Part shown: positions 1-5,028 of the stretch, piece after piece
Layout of the letters: every line of letters begins with the position of its first letter
Position numbering within the stretch: position 1 is the stretch's first letter
Source: Dermatophilaceae bacterium
GTDB lineage: Bacteria; Actinomycetota; Actinomycetes; Actinomycetales; Dermatophilaceae
Length of the DNA: 6,358 nt
Assembly (NCBI GenBank): GCA_013361975.1
Contig: JABFXB010000249.1
Span: forward strand, 1 to 6,358
Reading direction: 5' to 3'
Program-made: the position numbers and the translations under genes
The notes under the pieces: model-generated
What the model saw: only the letters and a program-made list of their open reading frames with translations
What the model was told of the DNA's origin: nothing
Databases searched by the model: none

Positions 1-2
1 TG

Positions 3-107
3 CTCGACCTCATGCGGGGCGAGATGTGGCGCAAGCGCAAGGGCCACGGCATCGGCGACCCCGGCTTCGTGCAGCCCGACCGGCCGATGTCCGCCATCGG
101 CGGCTGA
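3..107 (+). CDS. moaA: GTP 3',8-cyclase MoaA, C-terminal end only (5' part outside window)
   Basis: Only the last 34 codons are present, ending in TGA at 105-107. The peptide ends with GDPGFVQPDRPMSAIGG. A tail of the form RPMxxIGG ending in two glycines is the conserved C-terminus of MoaA, the radical SAM enzyme that, with MoaC, converts GTP to cyclic pyranopterin monophosphate in molybdenum cofactor synthesis. In this family the terminal Gly-Gly reaches into the active site and is needed for activity, and it is intact here. The radical SAM cysteines and the second iron-sulfur cluster ligands lie upstream and cannot be checked. The gene converges on the small minus-strand gene ending at 153, with a 45-nt gap between them. 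The identification rests on a short tail, but that tail is very characteristic. Confidence 0.8.
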   Translation, partial: LDLMRGEMWRKRKGHGIGDPGFVQPDRPMSAIGG

Positions 108-152
108 CAGCCAGAACCCGGCTGTACGCGTGGCGCACAGCCCCGAGAGGCG

Positions 153-398
153 CTATCCGTCGGCGTCCGTGAGCGCCTCGACGGGGACCACCTCGATGAG
201 GAACCCGCGCATCGCCACGAAGTCGGCCAGCGACTTCTCGTGCTCGTCGCACGCCAGCCACACCTTCCGGCGCTCGGGCTTGTGCAGCTTGGGGTTGTTC
301 CAGACCACCGCGTGCCGCGCGGGGGCGCCGCAGCCCTTCGCGCTGCATACGTGATCGGCGGCCCCCGACACGGAGGCAGCCCCGAGAACGTCGCTCAC
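153..398 (-). CDS. small Cys/His-containing actinobacterial protein of unknown function (81 aa)
   Basis: The likely start is GTG at 398-396, which overlaps the TGA of the upstream DUF3099 gene in a GTGA, so translation is probably coupled. An open frame extends further 5' in the same phase, but it overlaps the DUF3099 gene and looks like Arg/Pro-rich shadow sequence. The product has C18-x4-C23 near the N-terminus and C50-x2-H53 in WLACDEH, a spacing that could bind one zinc ion. Between them lies WNNPKLHKPERRKVW, followed by a hydrophobic C-terminal segment (FVAMRGFLIEVVPV). I recognise this as a conserved small actinobacterial protein. From memory, some relatives are labelled acetone carboxylase, but at 81 residues nothing here supports that enzyme. 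No signal peptide or membrane helix is evident. The function is unknown. Confidence 0.75.
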   Translation of the reverse strand: MSDVLGAASVSGAADHVCSAKGCGAPARHAVVWNNPKLHKPERRKVWLACDEHEKSLADFVAMRGFLIEVVPVEALTDADG

Positions 399-685
399 TG
401 CTCGATGCGCCGGGTGTCGTCCTGCGGCGTGACGGCCTGCAGGTCGCCGGGTTGGCGGGGCGCGACGGCGTTCGCGATCACCACGGCGATGTAGGGGATG
501 ACGACCGCGCCGATGACGGCAGCCCAGCGCACCCACCCCGACGTCACGAACACCAGACCGAAGAGGGCCACGCGGATCCCCATCATCGTCAGGTAGCGCT
601 TGATGCGCTTGTCCTGGTCGTCGGTCGTGGAGGTGGGCGCCGACGTGACGTTGTGCACGACGGGTTCGTGGTGGGCTCTTGGCAC
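395..685 (-). CDS. DUF3099 family small membrane protein (96 aa)
   Basis: The product has a polar N-terminus (about residues 1-30) with TDDQDKRIKRYL. Two hydrophobic segments follow, at about 33-50 (MMGIRVALFGLVFVTSG) and 54-75 (RWAAVIGAVVIPYIAVVIANA), and then a polar C-terminal tail. The pattern RYLxxMGIR, then GWxRWxxVxGAVxxPYIAVVIAN, is typical of DUF3099, a small two-helix membrane protein of actinobacteria with no known function. The start chosen is GTG at 685-683. No well-spaced Shine-Dalgarno is present, but a TATGGT hexamer (692-697, minus strand) ends 6 nt before this GTG, as expected for a leaderless transcript. An internal GTG ten codons downstream is the alternative. The gene is divergent from fabG and overlaps the following small gene by 4 nt. 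Confidence 0.82.
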   Translation of the reverse strand: MPRAHHEPVVHNVTSAPTSTTDDQDKRIKRYLTMMGIRVALFGLVFVTSGWVRWAAVIGAVVIPYIAVVIANAVAPRQPGDLQAVTPQDDTRRIEQ

Positions 686-691
686 CCTTCA

Positions 692-697
692 ACCATA
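692..697 (-). promoter_or_regulatory. candidate -10 element for a leaderless DUF3099 transcript
   Basis: On the minus strand, TATGGT is followed by six bases and then the GTG start at 685. This TAnnnT-to-start spacing is the usual arrangement for leaderless actinobacterial mRNAs. No clear -35 match is seen about 17 nt upstream. The call is inferred from spacing alone. Confidence 0.35.
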
Positions 698-727
698 AGC
701 CCGTCCCGCGGGCATGGACCGTGCTGT

Positions 728-741
728 CTACCCCTCGGTAG
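728..741. promoter_or_regulatory. inverted repeat CTACC-N4-GGTAG, candidate operator upstream of fabG
   Basis: CTACC (728-732) and GGTAG (737-741) form a perfect 5-bp inverted repeat with a CCTC centre. It lies just upstream of a possible fabG -10 hexamer (TAGGTT, 747-752), in the position of the -35/spacer, and in the region shared with the divergent DUF3099 gene. Binding of a dimeric repressor here would block fabG transcription. The arms are short, so chance is possible, and I cannot assign a regulator. Confidence 0.3.
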
Positions 742-746
742 TCCGT

Positions 747-752
747 TAGGTT
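747..752 (+). promoter_or_regulatory. candidate -10 element of the fabG-fabI operon
   Basis: TAGGTT fits the TAnnnT -10 consensus of actinobacterial housekeeping promoters. It would start transcription near 759, giving a leader of about 45 nt that includes the strong ribosome binding site at 791-795. The hexamer 17 nt upstream (CTGTCT, 724-729) is a poor -35 match. Confidence 0.35.
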
Positions 753-790
753 TCGGGGCAGGACCGAGACTCCGGCGCCGCCGGACGGAT

Positions 791-795
791 GGAGG
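791..795 (+). promoter_or_regulatory. ribosome binding site that sets the fabG start
   Basis: GGAGG lies 8 nt before GTG at 804-806. This is near-ideal spacing and argues against the in-frame ATG at 789, which precedes the GGAGG and has no such site of its own. Confidence 0.8.
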
Positions 796-803
796 AACGC
801 ACT

Positions 804-1556
804 GTGTCAACGACCGCGGAGACGGCCACCACGCCAACCACGCGAACGACGCCGCGCAACGTGCTCGTAACCGGGGGCAACCGCGGCATCGGCCTGTCGA
901 TCGCCCGCGCCTTCGCCGAGGCGGGCGACAACGTCGTCATCACCCACCGCTCGGGCCAGCCGCCCGAGGGCCTGCAGGGCGTCGTCTGCGAGGTGACCGA
1001 CACCACGTCCGTCGACGAGGCCTTCAAGGCGGCCGAGGAGATCTTCGGCGGCCCCGTCGAGGTGCTCGTCGCCAACGCCGGCATCACCCGCGACACCCTC
1101 CTGATGCGCATGACCGACGACGAGTTCGACTCCGTCATCGACACCAACCTGGCCGGCGCCTTCCGCTGCGCCCGCCGCGCCGCCACCGGCATGATCCGCA
1201 AGCGCAAGGGCCGCATCATCCTCATCAGCAGCGTCGTCGGTCTCTACGGCTCCCCGGGCCAGACCAACTACGCCGCCTCGAAGTCGGGCCTGGTCGGCCT
1301 GGCGCGCTCGATCTCCCGCGAGCTCGGCGGCCGCGGCATCACCGCCAACGTCGTCGCGCCCGGCTTCATCGACACCGAGATGACGGCCGTGCTGCCCGAG
1401 GACCAGAAGAAGCAGTACCTCTCCAACATCCCCGCCGGCCGCTTCGCCACGCCCGAGGAGGTCGCGTCCGTCGTGCGCTTCGTCGCCAGCGACGACGCCG
1501 CCTACATCACGGGTGCCGTCATCCCCGTCGACGGCGGCCTCGGCATGGGGCACTGA
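804..1556 (+). CDS. fabG: 3-oxoacyl-[ACP] reductase FabG (MabA-type)
   Basis: The 250-residue short-chain dehydrogenase reduces 3-oxoacyl-ACP to 3-hydroxyacyl-ACP with NADPH in cytosolic type II fatty-acid elongation. After a Thr-rich leader of about 17 residues comes the cofactor loop TGGNRGIG (23-30). NAG follows at 91-93. The catalytic set is complete: N115, S143 in LISSVVG, and Y156-x3-K160 in NYAASK. PGFIDTEM follows the active site, and the C-terminus VDGGLGMGH matches mycobacterial MabA closely. The segment THRSGQPPEGLQGVVCEVTD also follows MabA rather than E. coli FabG. The GTG start at 804 is chosen for its GGAGG site. fabI lies 81 nt downstream on the same strand, which supports an operon like mabA-inhA. 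In a non-mycolate organism it would serve ordinary fatty-acid synthesis. Confidence 0.95.
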   Translation: MSTTAETATTPTTRTTPRNVLVTGGNRGIGLSIARAFAEAGDNVVITHRSGQPPEGLQGVVCEVTDTTSVDEAFKAAEEIFGGPVEVLVANAGITRDTLLMRMTDDEFDSVIDTNLAGAFRCARRAATGMIRKRKGRIILISSVVGLYGSPGQTNYAASKSGLVGLARSISRELGGRGITANVVAPGFIDTEMTAVLPEDQKKQYLSNIPAGRFATPEEVASVVRFVASDDAAYITGAVIPVDGGLGMGH

Positions 1557-1565
1557 CCCCACCCG

Positions 1566-1587
1566 ACGGCATACGCCCGTATGCCGT
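1566..1587. repeat. perfect 9-bp inverted repeat in the fabG-fabI gap
   Basis: ACGGCATAC (1566-1574), a GCCC loop and GTATGCCGT (1579-1587) form a perfect hairpin starting 10 nt after the fabG stop. No T-run follows, so a standard intrinsic terminator is unlikely. It may instead stabilise fabG mRNA, adjust fabI expression, or be a dispersed palindromic element. One arm (CGGCATACG) recurs at 4741-4749, shortly after the end of another gene, with a degraded second arm. Confidence 0.7.
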
Positions 1588-1637
1588 GAATGTCGTTGTG
1601 CACCAAGCGTCCCCACCCACTCGAGAAAGTCGCAGGC

Positions 1638-2399
1638 ATGGGAATCCTCGAAGGCAAGAAGCTCCTCATCACCGGCGTCCTGATGGACAGCTCCATCGCG
1701 TTCCATGTCGCCAAGCTGGCGCAGGAGGAGGGTGCGACCGTCATCCTCACCTCCTTCGGCCGCACGATGAAGATCACGCAGACCATCGCGAAGCGGCTGC
1801 CTGAGACGCCCGTCGTCATCGAGCTCGACGTCGCCGACCAAGAGCACCTCGACACGCTCGCCGACCGGCTCCGCGAGCACGTCGACGGCCTCGACGGTGT
1901 GCTGCACTCGATCGGCTTCGCCCCGCAGGGCGCCTTCAACTTCCTCGGGGGCACGTGGGAGGACGTCTCGACGGCACTGCAGATCTCCGCGTACAGCCTC
2001 AAGTCGCTGGCGGTCGCCACGCTGCCGCTCATGCCCGAGGGCGGCAGCGTCGTCGGCCTCACGTTCGACGCGAAGTTCGCCTGGCCGGTCTACGACTGGA
2101 TGGGCGTCGCCAAGGCTGCCTTCGAGTCGACCAACCGCTACCTCGCCCGCGACCTCGGCCCGAAGTCCGTGCGCTGCAACCTCGTCGCGGCCGGCCCGAT
2201 CCGCACCACCGCGGCCAAGTCGATCCCCGGCTTCGAGCAGTTCGAGCAGATCTGGGACGAGCGCGCCCCGCTCGGCTGGGACGTCAACGACCCGGTGCCC
2301 GCTGCGAAGGCGTGCGCTGCGCTGCTCTCCGACTGGTTCCCGGCCACGACCGGCGAGATCGTGCACGTCGACGGCGGCGTGCACGCGATGGGGCAGTGA
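1638..2399 (+). CDS. fabI: enoyl-[ACP] reductase (NADH) FabI/InhA-type
   Basis: The 253-residue enzyme reduces trans-2-enoyl-ACP to acyl-ACP with NADH, the last step of each elongation cycle, and is the family targeted by triclosan and isoniazid. It starts GILEGKKLLITGVLMDSSIAFH, where the classical SDR glycine loop is replaced by the FabI/InhA form with SSIAF (18-22). HSIGF (90-94) contains S91, equivalent to InhA S94. F143 in LTFD matches InhA F149. The catalytic Y152-x6-K159 lies in YDWMGVAK. NLVAAGPIRT and LLSDWFPATTGEIVHVDGG complete the family signature. The ATG at 1638 is chosen because the family begins there and GAGAAAG lies about 8 nt upstream; an in-frame 16-codon extension to 1590 has no family match. 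It is probably transcribed with fabG. Confidence 0.95.
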   Translation: MGILEGKKLLITGVLMDSSIAFHVAKLAQEEGATVILTSFGRTMKITQTIAKRLPETPVVIELDVADQEHLDTLADRLREHVDGLDGVLHSIGFAPQGAFNFLGGTWEDVSTALQISAYSLKSLAVATLPLMPEGGSVVGLTFDAKFAWPVYDWMGVAKAAFESTNRYLARDLGPKSVRCNLVAAGPIRTTAAKSIPGFEQFEQIWDERAPLGWDVNDPVPAAKACAALLSDWFPATTGEIVHVDGGVHAMGQ

Positions 2400-2412
2400 C
2401 CCAGTGGTGACG

Positions 2413-2449
2413 GGGCAGGGGCTCGACCGCTCTCGCTAGAGTCCTGCCC
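2413..2449 (+). promoter_or_regulatory. inverted repeat abutting the start codon of the Mur-ligase/TPR gene
   Basis: GGGCAGG (2413-2419) pairs with CCTGCCC (2443-2449), whose last base touches the ATG at 2450. An inner CTC/GAG pairing (2422-2424 with 2439-2441) can extend it. In RNA reading through from fabI, this hairpin would sit where the ribosome binds. It could separate this gene from the fab operon, either as a weak terminator or as a translation block. There is no T-run. Confidence 0.4.
2437..2442 (+). promoter_or_regulatory. candidate -10 element for a leaderless transcript of the Mur-ligase/TPR gene
   Basis: TAGAGT fits TAnnnT and is followed by 7 nt and then the ATG at 2450. No Shine-Dalgarno sequence precedes that ATG. 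The spacing is right for transcription starting at the A of ATG. No good -35 hexamer is seen. Confidence 0.4.
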
Positions 2450-4711
2450 ATGCCTCACGCCGGGACAGAGTCCAGCACCACGACGACGAACGACCCGGAG
2501 AACGAACCGGTGGCGGCTGGACTCGTCCGGGTCGACGAGGTGCGGGTGCTCGACGGGCCAAACCTCTACTTCGCCCGGCCGGCGATCAAGGTCATCCTGC
2601 ACCTGCCCGGCTACCTCGACCTCAAGCGCACCGAGGCAGAGACCCTGGCCCGTCGCCTGGGCATGCGCTCGGCCCGTCCGGGCAAGCGCGGCACCGCCCT
2701 GCGCCAGCGCTTCGTGATGCGCCTGATCCGCAACGTCACCCGTCGGGTCGGCACCGAGATCGGGGCCGGACGGCTCGGCGTACGCGTGCGGGCGGGTCAG
2801 ACGGTCGAGGACGTCGTGCTGGCGTTCCCGTGGGTGCACCGCACGCGTGGCCGGGTCGCGGGGGAGCAGTTCGGCGCCGTCATGGCCGGGCTGCTCGACT
2901 CCTCGCGCCGCGTCGACGACGTCATCGAGGAGGTCGCCGTCGTCATCATGGCCGCCCCCGACGGTCCCGGTCCGAGCGTCATCACGCCCACCGTTCCCGT
3001 GGCCTCCGTGACCGGCACCAACGGCAAGACGACGACCACCCGACTCATGGCCCACATGTGCATGACCGCGGGCCTCACGACCGCGTGGAGCTCGACCGAC
3101 GGCGTCGTCGTCATGGGCGAGACGAAGGAGGAGGGCGACTTCTCCGGCCCGGCCGGCGCGCGCGGTGTGCTCGAGACGCCGGGCCTCGACATCGGCATCC
3201 TCGAGACGGCGCGCGGCGGCATGCTGCTCAAGGGCATGGGCGTCACCGCCAACGACGTCAGCGTCGTCACGAACGTCAGCGCCGACCACCTCGGCCTCCA
3301 GGGCATCGACACCCTCGACCAGCTCGCCGAGGTCAAGGCCATCGTCACCACCGTGACCAAGCCGCAGGGATGGGTCGTGCTCAACGGCGACGACCCCCGC
3401 GTCTGGGCGATGCGCCTGGGCATCAAGGCCAAGCCGTGGGCGTTCAGCCTGGACCCCGCGTCGCCGGCGCTGTGGGAGTCGATCAACGCTGGCGGTCGCG
3501 GCATCACCGTGCTCGACGGCGAGATCGTCGTCCTGTCGCCCAACGGCGACCCCGACCGGCTCGTCAAGATCGTCGACGTGCCGATGACCCTCAGCGGTCT
3601 GTCGCAGAACAACATCGCGAACGCCCTCGCCGGCGCGGCCGCGGCCCTCGGGCTCGGCGTGCCGCGCTCGGCGGTCGTCGAGGGGCTGCGCACCTTCGCC
3701 CCCGACCCGGAGCACAACTGGGGTCGCCTCAACACGTACTCGCTGCCTTTGGTCCAGGGCGGCAAGGCGACGGTCATCATGGACATGGCGCACAACGAGG
3801 CCGGCCTCGAGGCGCTTCTCGACGTCGCGCGCGGTCTGGCCGCTCCGGGCGGGGCCGTACGCCTCGGGCTGGGTTGCGCAGGCGACCGCGCCGACGAGGC
3901 GATCACCGCCATGGGCGAGATCGCCGGACACGGTGCCGAGGAGGTCGTGCTCAAGATCGCCCGCCACTACCTCCGCGGCCGTCAGCCCGAGGAGCTGCTG
4001 GGTCTCTTCCGTGACGGGCTCGCGAAGGTCGGCGTGCTCGACGTGCCCGACTACGGCACCGAGCTGGAGGCGTTCGAGGCCCTGGTGCCGCACGCGCTCG
4101 ACGGCGACGTCATCGCGCTGATGTGCCACGCCGAGCGCACCGAGGTCGACCGCTGGATCCGCGACCACGGCGGCAAGGTCGACGACGCCCGCACGATCCG
4201 GCGCAAGGTCGTCGCTGCGCGCGGCGAGCACGAGCTCGAGGCCGAGATCGCGGCCGTGTGGGAGATGAGCGACGAGTCCGCCCGCATCGCCGCCGCCCAG
4301 GAACTCGTCGACACTCACCCCGGCGACCCGCGGCTCGTCTTCGAGCTCGCCGGCGCCAAGGACTCGGCGGGTGACGAGCAGGGCGCCATCGGCCTCTACG
4401 AGCAGGCCCTCGCCGGCGGCCTGCGCGAGCCGCACCGCCACCGGGCCCAGCTGCAGCTCGCCTCCAGCCTCCGGGTCGCCGGACGGACCGCGGAGGCACA
4501 GGCGCTCGTCACCGGGGTGCTCGAGGCACGGCCGCACAACACGGCGGCGCTGATGCTGCGGGCGCTGGTGCAGGCGGACCTAGGGCAGGAACGTCAGGCA
4601 GTGGCGGATCTCATCCGGGCCACGCTCGAGGCGACGACCGACGTCGACACGCAGAGCTACCGCCGGGCCCTGCGCGCCTACGCCGACGAGCTCGCCCCCG
4701 CCGCCGACTGA
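2450..4711 (+). CDS. CphA-like Mur ligase lacking ATP-grasp, fused to a C-terminal TPR-like domain (753 aa)
   Basis: Residues about 28-165 resemble the N-terminal domain of cyanophycin synthetase at both ends (VRVLDGPNLYFARPAIKVIL; DVVLAF ... GRVAGEQFGAVMAGLLD). The chain then goes straight to the Mur ligase P-loop TGTNGKTTTTR (188-198), so the roughly 300-residue ATP-grasp domain of CphA is absent. The ligase core is intact: STDG, ETARGGML (252-259), NVSADHLG (275-282), K296 at the usual carbamylated-lysine position, GRLN (425-428), DMAHNEAG (445-452) and CAGDRADEA (from 476). It ends near 575. Residues about 592-753 are a helical TPR-like extension (GDEQGAIGLYEQAL; LQLASSLRVAGRTAEAQALV; LGQERQAVADL). 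In CphA the Mur domain adds Arg and ATP-grasp adds Asp, so I infer an ATP-dependent ligase with only the Mur-type reaction. The substrate is unknown. It converges with cphA. The ligase assignment is firm; a link to cyanophycin is inference. Confidence 0.85.
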   Translation: MPHAGTESSTTTTNDPENEPVAAGLVRVDEVRVLDGPNLYFARPAIKVILHLPGYLDLKRTEAETLARRLGMRSARPGKRGTALRQRFVMRLIRNVTRRVGTEIGAGRLGVRVRAGQTVEDVVLAFPWVHRTRGRVAGEQFGAVMAGLLDSSRRVDDVIEEVAVVIMAAPDGPGPSVITPTVPVASVTGTNGKTTTTRLMAHMCMTAGLTTAWSSTDGVVVMGETKEEGDFSGPAGARGVLETPGLDIGILETARGGMLLKGMGVTANDVSVVTNVSADHLGLQGIDTLDQLAEVKAIVTTVTKPQGWVVLNGDDPRVWAMRLGIKAKPWAFSLDPASPALWESINAGGRGITVLDGEIVVLSPNGDPDRLVKIVDVPMTLSGLSQNNIANALAGAAAALGLGVPRSAVVEGLRTFAPDPEHNWGRLNTYSLPLVQGGKATVIMDMAHNEAGLEALLDVARGLAAPGGAVRLGLGCAGDRADEAITAMGEIAGHGAEEVVLKIARHYLRGRQPEELLGLFRDGLAKVGVLDVPDYGTELEAFEALVPHALDGDVIALMCHAERTEVDRWIRDHGGKVDDARTIRRKVVAARGEHELEAEIAAVWEMSDESARIAAAQELVDTHPGDPRLVFELAGAKDSAGDEQGAIGLYEQALAGGLREPHRHRAQLQLASSLRVAGRTAEAQALVTGVLEARPHNTAALMLRALVQADLGQERQAVADLIRATLEATTDVDTQSYRRALRAYADELAPAAD

Positions 4712-4773
4712 CCCAACCCTTCCCACGCTGAGCCCCCGTGCGGCATACGGCCGTGGCTGACCTGGTGCGGCGC

Positions 4774-4823
4774 AGGTCCGGGGGCCGAGGCGCCTGCTCC
4801 TGCGGGTCTGGGCATGCCGGCCC
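4774..4823 (+). repeat. possible degenerate first unit of the 51-bp repeat array
   Basis: The segment begins AGGTCCGGGGGCCGAGG, resembling the start of the good units, and lies exactly 50 nt before the first clear copy. The rest of the unit matches poorly. The spacing makes it worth listing, but it could be chance in G/C-rich DNA. Confidence 0.35.
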
Positions 4824-5001
4824 AAGTCCGCCCGGGCGGAATTGTGGTGGCCCGGGCGGGTTGTCGGCCGGGCTAAGTCCGCCGGGGCGGAGTTGTGGTG
4901 GCCCGGGCGGGTTGTCGGCCGGGCCAGGTCCGCCGGGGCGGAGTTGTGGGGCGAGAGTGGGGTGTTTCGGGCGCGTTAAGTCCGCCGGGGCGGAGTTCTG
5001 A
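4824..5001 (+). repeat. tandem array of four palindromic repeats, period about 51 bp
   Basis: The 20-bp core is AAGTCCGCCGGGGCGGAGTT or a close variant. Copies start at 4824, 4875, 4926 and 4978, giving spacings of 51, 51 and 52 nt. Units 1 and 2 match at 48 of 51 positions across the whole unit, including a spacer with GTGGTGGCCCGGGCGGGTTG. Unit 3 keeps about 24 nt and then diverges, and unit 4 keeps only the core. Each core contains TCCGCC and GGCGGA arms around two central bases, a dyad-symmetric site that can also form a short hairpin. The array fills the gap between two convergent genes. It could stop or insulate transcription from both sides, bind a dimeric protein, or be a dispersed repeat family. 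Confidence 0.9.
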
Positions 5002-5028
5002 CGTCGGTCGACAGGCGCTGGCCTCGCC

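Larger units (their letters stand above)
4712..5028. other. 317-nt intergenic region between convergent genes, no convincing gene
   Basis: The region lies between the stop of the Mur-ligase/TPR gene and the stop of cphA. Its first 60 nt hold a CGGCATACG half-palindrome (4741-4749). From about 4774 to 5001 it is occupied by a palindromic tandem repeat. No classical hairpin followed by T-run is seen for either gene. A GTG-initiated frame (4738-5001) crosses the repeats, but it has no ribosome binding site and owes its openness to a 51-bp period divisible by three. Confidence 0.75.

Noticed and set aside
108..124. short hairpin CAGCC/GGCTG after moaA as a terminator
   Set aside because: The stem is only 5 bp with a 7-nt loop and no T-run, which is common by chance at this base composition.
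789..803. upstream ATG as the fabG start
   Set aside because: The GGAGG at 791-795 lies after this ATG and is correctly spaced for the GTG at 804.
452..1804. 450-codon open frame on the plus strand
   Set aside because: It spans the fabG promoter, fabG and part of fabI in another frame, and its His/Arg-rich product is a composition artefact.
807..2384. 525-codon open frame on the minus strand
   Set aside because: It lies opposite fabG and fabI, which have complete family motifs, and shows only Arg/Gly/Ala/Asp-rich shadow sequence.
2138..4537. 799-codon open frame on the minus strand
   Set aside because: It is antisense to fabI and the Mur-ligase/TPR gene, with a composition typical of the shadow of high-GC coding DNA and no recognisable domain.
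4738..5001. 87-codon open frame on the plus strand encoding 17-residue Gly/Pro-rich repeats
   Set aside because: It has no ribosome binding site, its openness follows from a 51-bp repeat in G/C-rich DNA, and the 52-nt spacing of the last unit breaks the reading phase of the repeat. The DNA palindromes explain the pattern better.
4824..5001. CRISPR array
   Set aside because: Units 1 and 2 are nearly identical across the whole 51 bp, with no unique spacers, and there are no cas genes nearby.
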